From UBA4823 sp034436035 (GTDB taxonomy: Bacteria; Chloroflexota; Anaerolineae; Anaerolineales; UBA4823), in contig DAOTVW010000040.1 of assembly GCA_034436035.1 (NCBI GenBank), positions 1 to 28,854 on the forward strand: DNA of 28,854 nt. The letters run 5' to 3'. The stretch's first letter is position 1. Every line of letters begins with the position of its first letter. Under the pieces are notes generated by a model that did no database searches, was not told the origin of the DNA, and saw only the letters and a list, made by a program, of their open reading frames with translations. The translations under genes were made by a program, and so were the position numbers. Positions 21,797 through 28,854 of this stretch are shown piece after piece.

Positions 21797-22585
21797 ATGT
21801 ATCGAAAATTGTGGTTAATCTTGTTTATTGTTGTCTTGATAACGGTGGTTGCCAGGAACACACCGGTTCAAGCGGCACCATCTTTTCAGCTGACCCCTTT
21901 CCCGACCCCCACACCAGGCCCAGATGGGAGGATTATTTATATTGTCCAACCGGGCGATACGCTTATTCGTATTTCTCTCATTTCTGGGGTGTCGATTGAG
22001 GAGTTGCGCGGATTAAACAACATCACCGGCGACAACATCACTGCTGGTCAAAAGTTACTATTAGGCTTAGGTGGTCCTTCAATAGTGTCACCGACAGTAG
22101 GACCAAGCCCAACGCCAACTCCCATTACACCCACCCCAACGCCCAAAGCAGGATTAGGGGTGATATGCGTCTTGCTATATGACGACATCAATGGAGATGG
22201 AAAAAGGCAAGAGACGGAAACTGCGATTGGTGGAGGCGCAGTCAGCTTATCCGAACAACAGGGCAAGGTCTCAGAGACAACCCAAACGAAAGCAGGCAGT
22301 GACCCCATTTGTTTTAAGGACTTACCCGAGGGGGAATATACTGTATCTGTTGCCATACCGGAAGGATACAACCCGACCACGGTCAACAGCGCAGCTATTA
22401 AACTGGCTGCAGGAGATGAAACCTACTTGAATTTTGGCGCTCAAGAAAATACGCAAAAATTAGCGGAAGCACCAACTCCTAGCGGTAGCGGTAAATCCCC
22501 ATTATTAGGTATCCTTGGCGCGGTTATCCTGCTAGCCGGGATTGGGTTAGGTCTGTTTGGAACTCGAATGCTGCGCGGGAAATAG
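21797..22585 (+). CDS. LysM domain protein with SdrD_B-like domain and C-terminal membrane anchor
   Basis: The 262-residue product has an N-terminal signal peptide (about residues 1-26), a Pro/Thr spacer, a LysM domain (about 46-89: IIYIVQPGDTLIRISLISGVSIEELRGLNNI) that normally binds peptidoglycan or related glycans, a Pro/Thr-rich spacer with several TP repeats, an SdrD_B/CNA_B-like domain (about 119-215, GVICVLLYDDINGDGKRQETE, FKDLPEGEYTVSVAIPEGY), and a C-terminal hydrophobic anchor (about 234-257). It probably sits outside on the plasma membrane. A similar SdrD_B domain ends the lipoprotein at 24433-25836. Its 3' end is 2 nt from that of a convergent gene. Confidence 0.85.
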   Translation: MYRKLWLILFIVVLITVVARNTPVQAAPSFQLTPFPTPTPGPDGRIIYIVQPGDTLIRISLISGVSIEELRGLNNITGDNITAGQKLLLGLGGPSIVSPTVGPSPTPTPITPTPTPKAGLGVICVLLYDDINGDGKRQETETAIGGGAVSLSEQQGKVSETTQTKAGSDPICFKDLPEGEYTVSVAIPEGYNPTTVNSAAIKLAAGDETYLNFGAQENTQKLAEAPTPSGSGKSPLLGILGAVILLAGIGLGLFGTRMLRGK

Positions 22586-22587
22586 CT

Positions 22588-23661
22588 TTATCTGATTTCT
22601 TGATAGATTTTCTCAATTTGAGAAGAGAAAGCAGCGTTTTGATATTGTGTTTGGCGCAACGCTGCTTTATTTTTTAATGCTTGATTTATTTCTTCTTCTA
22701 CAACCACGGTGATCATCGCGGCACTGAGGAGACGGTTGGAATTGCCTTCCACAAGGTATCCTGCGTCGCCAACAATTTGGGCGAGGCTGGGAGAATCAAA
22801 CCCAATGAGTGGGATTCCGGATAAAAGAGCGCGACGGGCAAAACCACCCCAATAGGGCTCGGGAGTGAGCTGGATGAATGCCTGTGCCTGCGCAATCAAG
22901 TCATCCATAGTCAATGGGTTTAATCCATGAAAATTAATTAGGTGGATGGTTGATGAACTTTGGAATCGTTCCACCAATAATTTTTCCTCCTCGTTGCTCG
23001 GAAGGATGCATAAATGGATTTCATCACCTAGAGTTGCACTGACTTTGTTCCAGGCATTGAGAAGGGAGAATTGCAACGCCTTTTCGCCGTTTCCGATGTA
23101 CAGAAAATAGGGTTGGGAAGGAACAGGGATATCGGTCGGTTGGGAAAATGATGTGAAGGGTATTGCTGGCGGGGGTAAACGGTAAATTTTATCGATTGGG
23201 ATGTCATGATCAGAGGGTGGAAGAAGATCATTGGGGAACAAGAATCTATCCATGCGGTCGATCCCACCGGCGGCGGTTGCGTATAATAACCTTTCCCAAA
23301 ATAAGGAGCGCCGTTGATACACTGGAGATAAGGTATATTGGGCAGGGCTGAAGACCACGGGCAACTCTCGCAGGATTGGCGTAAAGGGGTGGGTGAGATG
23401 TAAAACCGAAGCTTTGGTTTTTTGGATTATTTTTGGTAAAACCAATTGTTGCCAGATGAGTCGATCTTTGGGGTTGTTTTCTAATTCGTGATAAATTGGC
23501 AGAAAGGTATTTAATCCGAGCAGCCAATCGGGAGCAACTTGGGGGATGGCAAGATATATCTGAAAATGGTTGGGGATGGAAGTCAATAATTCCACCGTGT
23601 GAATGGCAGACGGAGAAAGAGGATGATAGATTAAATCCCAACCATCTAATAATAACTTCAT
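22588..23661 (-). CDS. GT4-like glycosyltransferase
   Basis: The start is placed at the Met that gives MKLLLDGWDLIYHPLSP (357 residues); a longer frame from 23730 overlaps the thioesterase gene by 68 nt. It has the two-domain architecture of GT-B enzymes, with the C-terminal half carrying FLYIGNGEKALQFSLLNAW and TPEPYWGGFARRALLSGIPLIGFDSPSLAQIVGDAGYLVEG. The GT4 E-x7-E site is changed: the first acid is near E268, but R276/R277 stands where the second Glu would be expected, so activity is uncertain. The start is 1 nt after the thioesterase stop. Confidence 0.78.
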   Translation of the reverse strand: MKLLLDGWDLIYHPLSPSAIHTVELLTSIPNHFQIYLAIPQVAPDWLLGLNTFLPIYHELENNPKDRLIWQQLVLPKIIQKTKASVLHLTHPFTPILRELPVVFSPAQYTLSPVYQRRSLFWERLLYATAAGGIDRMDRFLFPNDLLPPSDHDIPIDKIYRLPPPAIPFTSFSQPTDIPVPSQPYFLYIGNGEKALQFSLLNAWNKVSATLGDEIHLCILPSNEEEKLLVERFQSSSTIHLINFHGLNPLTMDDLIAQAQAFIQLTPEPYWGGFARRALLSGIPLIGFDSPSLAQIVGDAGYLVEGNSNRLLSAAMITVVVEEEINQALKNKAALRQTQYQNAAFSSQIEKIYQEIR

Positions 23662-23662
23662 A

Positions 23663-24067
23663 TCAAGAAGAGGCTTTGATTTTGTTGAGGAATCGTTTTT
23701 CGTCGATGACAAATCTCTCGTGAGTGCCATCCCCGAGGAGTATGTCGTTGTTGTGGGCAGATACTTTAAACAAGACTTTTAACCCATTCACTTCTATCAC
23801 TTCCGCCTGTACCCGTACCATACTTCCTACCGCACAAGGGGCTAGATGGCGGACATGGACTAAAATGCCAACGCTCGAATAACCACTGGGAAGCTTTTCC
23901 GCTAATAAGCGGTGACATGTGCGTTCCATAAAAGCAATCATCCAGGGCGTAGCGAGGACACGCGAATTACCACTACCCAAATGAGAGGCGGTGTGGGTTT
24001 CCTCAACCAAGAACGATTCTTCCCGCATCATTCCTGTTTTTACAATACTATTCAAATCAATATCCAT
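23663..24067 (-). CDS. hotdog-fold thioesterase related to FlK (fluoroacetyl-CoA thioesterase family)
   Basis: Hotdog thioesterases hydrolyse acyl-CoA. Start ATG 24067 (134 residues, MDIDLNSIVKTGMMREES) is favoured because GAGGT precedes it by 4 nt; an in-frame TTG at 24082 has no site. T40, E48 and H74 align with the FlK catalytic residues T42, E50 and H76, and the C-terminal GDGTHERFVIDEKRF resembles FlK's GSGTHERAVI. The FlK lid segment around F33-F36 is shorter here, so the substrate is likely a general or different acyl-CoA. It is followed by the glycosyltransferase with 1 nt between. Confidence 0.8.
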   Translation of the reverse strand: MDIDLNSIVKTGMMREESFLVEETHTASHLGSGNSRVLATPWMIAFMERTCHRLLAEKLPSGYSSVGILVHVRHLAPCAVGSMVRVQAEVIEVNGLKVLFKVSAHNNDILLGDGTHERFVIDEKRFLNKIKASS

Positions 24068-24299
24068 ATTTACCTCGGTCAATGATTTGGTAGGTTTTCA
24101 GACACGATCAGCTGAGATGATCCTGCAGTATATCCGATTTTTTCACCTTTATATTTGGAAAGTTATCACCCCAATATTTTACCTATTAATCCAAGAAATA
24201 AGCCAGCATTAAATTTATGGTGAGTAAATCTCATGCCATCTGCGGGTTTTTTACCGAGACATGGAATGATACAGATACAATCTTTGTTTCTATCCATAC

Positions 24300-24339
24300 A
24301 AAAAAAGACTGGCAGTTCCACCAGGTGGAACTACCAGTC
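24300..24339 (-). terminator. intrinsic terminator of the surface-protein operon
   Basis: On the minus strand a long stem forms from GACTGG/CCAGTC (24307-24312 with 24334-24339) and AGTTCCACC/GGTGGAACT (24314-24322 with 24324-24332), with one mismatch between the two parts and a tight loop, followed by seven T (24300-24306). It lies about 93 nt downstream of the lipoprotein stop. A strong Rho-independent terminator; no matching T-run on the plus side, so it works in one direction. Confidence 0.9.
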
Positions 24340-24373
24340 CGATTACTTTATTGAGTGGGTAGATATAATTTTA

Positions 24374-24421
24374 CAAATTTATTGTGTATCATTTTGTAAT
24401 GATCCGGATTAACAAAATTTG
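24374..24421 (-). other. nested inverted repeat in the 3' region of the surface operon
   Basis: CAAATTT (24374-24380) pairs with AAATTTG (24415-24421). Inside is a compact hairpin ATCATT-TTGT-AATGAT (24388-24403). It lies between the lipoprotein stop (24433) and the terminator. It may be an RNA-stability element or simple AT-rich coincidence. Confidence 0.3.
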
Positions 24422-24432
24422 CTTTGGTTCCC

Positions 24433-25836
24433 TTAGGGGCAATAACCGAAATTAATATTATCCACCGTCATTCCGCTGCGCACGCGCACGGTGGCATTTC
24501 TGGGTGTGAGCGGCACGCCAGGATCAGAGGGGATCACACAATACCGCCCCGGCTGGATTGCAGAGAAGAAATAGCGTCCCCACGCGCCGGTTGTGGTGGT
24601 GGCTACAACCGCCCCGCCAGGACAATCCCCCTTTCGTAAGGTAACCGTCAGCCCGCCAAAACCGCCATCTCCCTCATCCCGAGTGCAGTTCTTGTTCATA
24701 TCCTTGAACACATAACCGCCCAAATCACCGGGATATTGCGGTGCTTCGGTGGTGGGCGGCGGCGGGGCAGTTTTGCGGGGAGTAGCGGTTGGAGTGGCAG
24801 TAGGGGTGGTTTTTCCTCCCGCACACAAGCAGGGTTCATCGCCGGTGGGTTCAAAACCATACGTCCAGCGACAGGTATTGTCCACTTCGGCAATCAATTT
24901 AATGGGGTAATAGCGGTTGGAGCGGAAGGGTGAGCCGGCTTCTTCATAAGTGAAATGGTCATTATAGTCATACCATTGCGGCTGATCCACCCCCTGGTCT
25001 GCCCAGACGCCCCACATAAAGCGGTCATCGTTGCCGATCAGGCTGTACTTGAAAGCAATTTGTACCGCCGGCGGCGTGCCTGCTTTAAACCTTGCCCAGG
25101 CGGCATCGGTATCATCCGTGTTATACCCCTGGTCAAAAACCAGTCGGTCATAGCTGTTTTCCACCTGCGGAGGGTCGGCGTAACAGGGTTTTTCACCTCC
25201 CACATCGTTATCGGTATCCTCCCACACCCGCACGCCCTCGACGCTCCAGGTATCCATCAACGGTGAGCGGGCTTCAAACAGCCAGTCACCGCGCCCATCA
25301 ATATCCAGGTCCAACTCCAGACGATACACCCCTTCTAATGCGTTGCTGGCTTCCCGTAAACCATAGAGATAGATGGTGACAAACATCCAGGTTTCATCAG
25401 GGCCGATCTTGGCTTCCCGAATATCAAGATCAGGAAAGAAAACATCCATAGTTTGGGCATTAAAAGGGCGTTCGTATAAATTATACAGATATTCATCGCC
25501 TCCAGGGGGCTGATTGGCAACTCCCTGCCGCGCCGTATCTCCGCTGATGGTGTCAAAAATGGCGGTGCGGGGGCGGGCGGGCTCGCCGGGTATGAGGCTA
25601 TGGGCGAGTGTGGGCGTAAGCAGCAGCGCCTCCGTAGACGGCAGGGTTTCGAAACTTTGCGGTGAGCTGGCTGGCGTTTGCTGAAGCGCCAGTTGGGTTA
25701 GCTGCACCTGCATGGCAACAATGGTCGCCTGGCTGTCATCCAGCGATGCGGGCGGCGAGGCAGGTTGGAGCATACTGCAGGCCAGGCTGACCGCCAGACA
25801 CAATCCTAATCCGAGATAACATTTATAGTTTTTCAT
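24433..25836 (-). CDS. lipoprotein with SdrD_B-like C-terminal domain, function unknown
   Basis: The 467-residue product has a lipobox with SLAC at residues 17-20 (C20 is the likely lipidated Cys), so it is a predicted secreted lipoprotein. A low-complexity Pro/Ser/Gln section is followed by a beta-rich middle part with Asp-rich pieces (YRLELDLDIDGRGDWLFEARS, VWEDTDNDVGGEKPCYADPP), a TPTATPTATP linker, and a C-terminal SdrD_B-like domain (about 372-467, GGYVFKDMNKNCTRDEGDGGFGGLTVTLRKG). AAGGAG lies a few bases upstream of the start. The middle region is not recognised. It follows the TSP3 gene by 87 nt and ends before a strong terminator. Confidence 0.8.
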   Translation of the reverse strand: MKNYKCYLGLGLCLAVSLACSMLQPASPPASLDDSQATIVAMQVQLTQLALQQTPASSPQSFETLPSTEALLLTPTLAHSLIPGEPARPRTAIFDTISGDTARQGVANQPPGGDEYLYNLYERPFNAQTMDVFFPDLDIREAKIGPDETWMFVTIYLYGLREASNALEGVYRLELDLDIDGRGDWLFEARSPLMDTWSVEGVRVWEDTDNDVGGEKPCYADPPQVENSYDRLVFDQGYNTDDTDAAWARFKAGTPPAVQIAFKYSLIGNDDRFMWGVWADQGVDQPQWYDYNDHFTYEEAGSPFRSNRYYPIKLIAEVDNTCRWTYGFEPTGDEPCLCAGGKTTPTATPTATPRKTAPPPPTTEAPQYPGDLGGYVFKDMNKNCTRDEGDGGFGGLTVTLRKGDCPGGAVVATTTTGAWGRYFFSAIQPGRYCVIPSDPGVPLTPRNATVRVRSGMTVDNINFGYCP

Positions 25837-25924
25837 CTTTAACTCCTTTGTTCCAGGATAAGAATGCGGGAAAGATGCCCCACTTCACAAACCGGAATGT
25901 GGAGGAACTTCCCCGCCATCCCAT
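25823..25924 (-). other. putative bridging mini-ORF between the TSP3 and lipoprotein genes (33 aa)
   Basis: A minus-strand ATG at 25924-25922 overlaps the TSP3 gene's stop codon by one base (TGATG). It opens a 33-codon frame that crosses the 87-nt gap and stops 14 nt inside the lipoprotein gene. It begins MGWRGSSSTFRF and ends NKGVKDEKL. The lipoprotein AAGGAG is inside it. This is the same arrangement as in the ribosomal cluster, in an unrelated operon. Confidence 0.28.
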
Positions 25925-27837
25925 CACCGACAACTTCCTTCACAGATTCGATACTCGACCACAAGCTGTCCATTCTCCGAAAACGCAGCGATTAATTGCG
26001 AATTCCAACTTTCGGGACCATGCGCTCGCTCAATAGACCCAATTTCTTGGGCATCAGTAAACGGGTCAGTTTGCCCCTCACACCGCAGGCGAAAATGAAC
26101 CAATTCATTACCGGACAAATGAAGAGAGATGCCCTGATTGACGTAATAAATTGAGTACAAACCGTCCAGTGAACCTTCTTGCGGGATGCGTCTCCAGTAA
26201 GAGTCTTGCAGCGTAGCATAACAATAAAAGTTCGAATATGCCTGCTGCGGCGTAGCAAAGTCGGCGAGGTATATCGTCAAGTCCACTTCTTCAGGAGGAC
26301 ATCCCTGATTACTCTCCATTCCGCGAAGGTTCGGACAGGAATCCATACTATCCGGGACTCCATCGCGGTCCTGGTCTGGGTCAGGAACGCCATCCTGATC
26401 GCGATCAACGGGGCAACCTCCATTTGAGCCATACTGGTCGGGGCAGAGATCTATAGCGCGTCCATTGTATTGATCTGGCACCCCATCACCATCGCGATCG
26501 TTTGGAAAAAGCGGACATCCATTGGGGGAAATGCCGATCTCAGCCGGGCATTCATCATCCTGGTTATTGACGCCATCCCCATCGCTGTCACAACCCGCCG
26601 GGTTGGCTTCACATGGATCCTGGGGTTCACATTGCGAAGGGAAAAGCATACAGACGATATTGTTATTTTCAACTTTGACTCGCGGGTAATTCATCTCTGC
26701 CGGGCAGCCCGCGTTCTGGGCAGAGCCTGCACGTGTGTCGCAATTATCCTGGTCATCTGGCACACCGTCGTGATCCTGGTCATTGGTCATTGGGCATCCG
26801 CCATTATCTAATGGTCCCGCTTCATGATCACAATCATCTATGACATCCCATACCCCATCTCCATCAGAGTCGGTCGATTGAATGACTTCCACACACTCAA
26901 AATTGGGGTTGGGATCATCCGGACAGCTGTCGCTTTCATCGGGAATACCATCCTGGTCGCGGTCATTGAGCAGCGGACAACCATCGCCGGCAGCCCCCGC
27001 CTGGTCTGGGCAGACATCTTGCGCATCGGCAATTCCATCTCCATCGCCGTCGTCAGCCTGAGGGTTGGGACAGCCATGGTTATTCGCCGGGCCAGGCTGT
27101 TGCGGGCACCAATCCACAGCATCAATCAAGCCATCGGCATCCTGATCGGTCAACAGCGCATCCTGGGGGCAGCCGTTCCATTGGGGTAAGCCCGCTTGCG
27201 AGGGACAGCGGTCGTCCCAATCTGCTGTTCCATCCCGATCTTGATCCGGGCGGTTTCCCATCAAACAACCATGTTGATCGGCAGCCCCCGCTTCTTGCGG
27301 ACAGGCATCGTCTGCGTCCCTAATCCCATCTCCATCTGCATCATCCACTATCGGACAACCCTGATTGACTTCCGCACCGGCTTGCTGCGGGCAGGCATCC
27401 TGCTCATCCGGAAGGTTATCCCCATCCTGATCCACCGCCACCAGCACCATCACGGTCTGCGTCACCATATTCTCGACCCCTTGATCCGTAGCTGCCACAA
27501 AAGCGAGGGTATGCATCCCGGCTGTTCTGGGCGTCCAGTTCCACGTTCCGATGATTTCCCTGGCGTGCCCGCTTTGCTCTCCACTCAGGAGGTTATCCAC
27601 GTAAAAACGTAGCCAGGCGATTGAGCTGTTCTGCGCCTGGGCGGCTGCCTGTACTTGGACAGGCAACCCCATGTTTAAGGATGCATTCGGCTGTGGTTGA
27701 AACACCCGTAGAGTGGGCGGCTCTATCGATGGCAGCTTTGTCTGCCATATCCACCAGCCCCCTGCCAGGCAAATCAAAAAACCCAAAATTAATATGACAA
27801 TGGCGCTGCTTACAACTAAACTTTTATGTGTTTTCAT
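25924..27837 (-). CDS. membrane-anchored protein with thrombospondin type 3-like repeats
   Basis: The 637-residue product has an uncleaved N-terminal membrane segment (about 10-30), an Ig-like beta domain (about 40-135), then eleven calcium-binding DxDxDGxxDxxDxCP units (about 134-540). These resemble thrombospondin type 3 repeats, most closed by a GC(P) Cys. The last unit carries an extra DQDRDGVPD and one spacing insert of about 40 residues (AEMNYPRVKVENNNI...) precedes repeat nine. The C-terminal ~95 residues, from VDLTIYLADFATPQQAYSN, have no family I can name. GGGGAGGT precedes the ATG. It is likely a calcium-rigidified extracellular stalk, by analogy with other TSP3 proteins. Confidence 0.85.
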   Translation of the reverse strand: MKTHKSLVVSSAIVILILGFLICLAGGWWIWQTKLPSIEPPTLRVFQPQPNASLNMGLPVQVQAAAQAQNSSIAWLRFYVDNLLSGEQSGHAREIIGTWNWTPRTAGMHTLAFVAATDQGVENMVTQTVMVLVAVDQDGDNLPDEQDACPQQAGAEVNQGCPIVDDADGDGIRDADDACPQEAGAADQHGCLMGNRPDQDRDGTADWDDRCPSQAGLPQWNGCPQDALLTDQDADGLIDAVDWCPQQPGPANNHGCPNPQADDGDGDGIADAQDVCPDQAGAAGDGCPLLNDRDQDGIPDESDSCPDDPNPNFECVEVIQSTDSDGDGVWDVIDDCDHEAGPLDNGGCPMTNDQDHDGVPDDQDNCDTRAGSAQNAGCPAEMNYPRVKVENNNIVCMLFPSQCEPQDPCEANPAGCDSDGDGVNNQDDECPAEIGISPNGCPLFPNDRDGDGVPDQYNGRAIDLCPDQYGSNGGCPVDRDQDGVPDPDQDRDGVPDSMDSCPNLRGMESNQGCPPEEVDLTIYLADFATPQQAYSNFYCYATLQDSYWRRIPQEGSLDGLYSIYYVNQGISLHLSGNELVHFRLRCEGQTDPFTDAQEIGSIERAHGPESWNSQLIAAFSENGQLVVEYRICEGSCR

Positions 27838-27849
27838 CTATCACCTCCC

Positions 27850-28854
27850 CTAATATAGGCAATAATCCAATTCGATATCGGCGTATGGTTTGGACTGGCT
27901 GCGGTTATTGAGGCTATCTATCGCTAAAATATAATATTGCAGGCCGGCGATCGAAGCGCTTTCGACAGGTGGGTTAAGGCTAGCCTGGAAATCTTTTGCT
28001 CCCAGGGTGATGGCATACGTATTGGTGCTGGTGAGGTTCATCTTCTTTTCCCGCCATTCACCTTGCCGTTTCCCATCCACCACACGGTAGAAGAGAGAAA
28101 CGCTTTTCACGCCGCTGGGGTCATTGACCATCGCGCTGATGACCACCTCGCCCGGTGAACAGTCGGACGGCCAGTAGATTTTTTGATAGGATCTTTGAAT
28201 TTGCTGAATTAGCGGCCCACTGGTGTCGGATGGAGTAGTCATGATGGGGGCGGTCACCTTAATGATCAGCGAGCGTTCCACGCTTTCCCCCGCATTTTGC
28301 GCTCTTAAAACATACGTCATGCTGTCGCTAGGGCAGACTTTCTGCTTTCCGTTTACAGCGACTGTTCCATTGTTAAGGGTCACCAGGCTGGCATGTTTAA
28401 CTTCCCAATGAAGAACGGTACAGCTCCCTTTGGCTATCTCCATTTCATTAGCCCAAAAGTTAATCTCGATCGGGGTCAAAGGAGTTAGTGAAGGTGGCAC
28501 GGTCAAAGTAGGGATAAGCGTATCCGTGGGTATAGCCGGCAACTGGGGCGGCAAGGGAGAGACGCTCAAGCCGGGCTCGGTGGTAGCCGGCATCAATGGT
28601 GCGACCGTAGGCTGGAGATATGCGCGAATTCGTACTTCGCGGGTTGTGTCATCGATGTCTCCTCTTCGCAGACGGACACGCAGGTGATAGTCGCCGGGAG
28701 ATAGAATTGTCCAGCTGCCTGTCCCGACATACAGGGGAGGATCCTGGCTCTGCTGCGAGACGGATAAATTTCCAACACCCACCCCATTCACTTCGATGAT
28801 CATCTGCATTGCAGGATAATTTACATCGCTATGTGCCCGCACGGGAACGGCACT
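27850..28854 (-). CDS. Ig-like surface protein (N-terminus cut by the window end)
   Basis: The frame is open at the right window edge, so the N-terminus lies outside; a GTG at 28842 is internal. The visible 334 residues contain an Ig-like beta domain (AMQMIIEVNGVGVGN...GDYHLRVRLRRG), a Pro/Thr-rich linker (about residues 78-122), a cysteine-containing Ig-like domain (LTPIEINFWANEMEIAKGSCTVLHWEV ... KQKVCPSDS), a form often seen in Anaerolineae surface proteins, and a final beta domain (EVVISAMVNDPSGVKSVSLFYRV). It is the most upstream gene seen of the surface operon. The TSP3 gene starts 12 nt after it. Function is unknown; adhesion or structural role is a guess. Confidence 0.75.
   Translation of the reverse strand, partial: SAVPVRAHSDVNYPAMQMIIEVNGVGVGNLSVSQQSQDPPLYVGTGSWTILSPGDYHLRVRLRRGDIDDTTREVRIRAYLQPTVAPLMPATTEPGLSVSPLPPQLPAIPTDTLIPTLTVPPSLTPLTPIEINFWANEMEIAKGSCTVLHWEVKHASLVTLNNGTVAVNGKQKVCPSDSMTYVLRAQNAGESVERSLIIKVTAPIMTTPSDTSGPLIQQIQRSYQKIYWPSDCSPGEVVISAMVNDPSGVKSVSLFYRVVDGKRQGEWREKKMNLTSTNTYAITLGAKDFQASLNPPVESASIAGLQYYILAIDSLNNRSQSKPYADIELDYCLY

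Larger units (their letters stand above)
24068..24432 (-). other. gap between the thioesterase and lipoprotein genes, with terminator and hairpin
   Basis: About 365 nt without a protein-coding gene. It holds the terminator of the surface operon (24300-24339) and a further hairpin within that operon's 3' end. Nearer the thioesterase are poor minus-strand -10 candidates (TATAAA at 24148-24153, TATACT at 24128-24133) without convincing -35 elements. The AT-rich part from 24070 to 24300 shows no ORF of interest, tRNA or repeat that I can name. Confidence 0.6.

Noticed and set aside
24068..24082. TTG start for the thioesterase at 24082.
   Set aside because: GAGGT followed by 4 nt points to the ATG at 24067.
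26000..27450. Repeats in the TSP3 gene as a CRISPR-like array.
   Set aside because: The repeats are coding, vary at codon level and have no constant repeat with unique spacers.
26470..27612. Several long + strand open frames opposite the TSP3 protein gene (for example 26470-26811, 26824-27189, 27196-27612).
   Set aside because: They are shadows of the Asp/Gly-rich repeats; their sequences are low in complexity (Ile/Val/Thr-rich) and follow the repeat period. The - strand frame has a good Shine-Dalgarno and recognisable domains.

Overview
The window is a bacterial chromosome segment that looks like Chloroflexota, most likely an Anaerolineae-type organism. This is inferred from three things: the S10/spc/alpha ribosomal order running into truA-rplM-rpsI, the zinc-ribbon forms of S14, S4 and L36, and downstream surface proteins with Pro/Thr linkers and Ig-like or SdrD_B-like modules. 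No 16S or other decisive marker is present.

Region 1 (2-14983, + strand) is one long ribosomal protein run: rplB (5' end cut off), rpsS, rplV, rpsC, rplP, rpmC, rpsQ, rplN, rplX, rplE, rpsZ, rpsH, rplF, rplR, rpsE, rpmD, rplO, secY, adk, map, rpmJ, rpsM, rpsK, rpsD, rpoA, rplQ, truA, rplM, rpsI. infA, often found between map and rpmJ, is missing. Most junctions are short or overlapping. Most of the longer junctions (about 50-140 nt) are traversed by a short reading frame. In the clearest cases it begins at or within a few bases of the upstream stop and ends at the downstream start. This repeated arrangement is the most unusual signal in the window.

Region 2 (15007-24067) holds smaller units. 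After a large inverted repeat comes a YabN-like MazG pyrophosphohydrolase with a candidate leaderless promoter. A C39-like peptidase/TPR membrane protein and an FtsK/SpoIIIE DNA translocase lie on the - strand. On the + strand are an MFS transporter, preceded by a promoter and a 19-codon upstream ORF, and a LysM/SdrD_B-like membrane protein that is also probably leaderless. On the - strand a hotdog thioesterase and a GT4-like glycosyltransferase are directly adjacent.

Region 3 (24300-28854, - strand) is a cell-surface operon: an Ig-like protein cut by the window edge, a membrane-anchored protein with eleven thrombospondin type 3-like calcium repeats, and a lipoprotein with a C-terminal SdrD_B-like domain. 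It ends at a strong intrinsic terminator. Lines counted by hand are richer in G+C here than in the ribosomal and central parts.

I saw no tRNA, rRNA, CRISPR array or insertion sequence. Promoters and the short ORFs are pattern calls made by eye.
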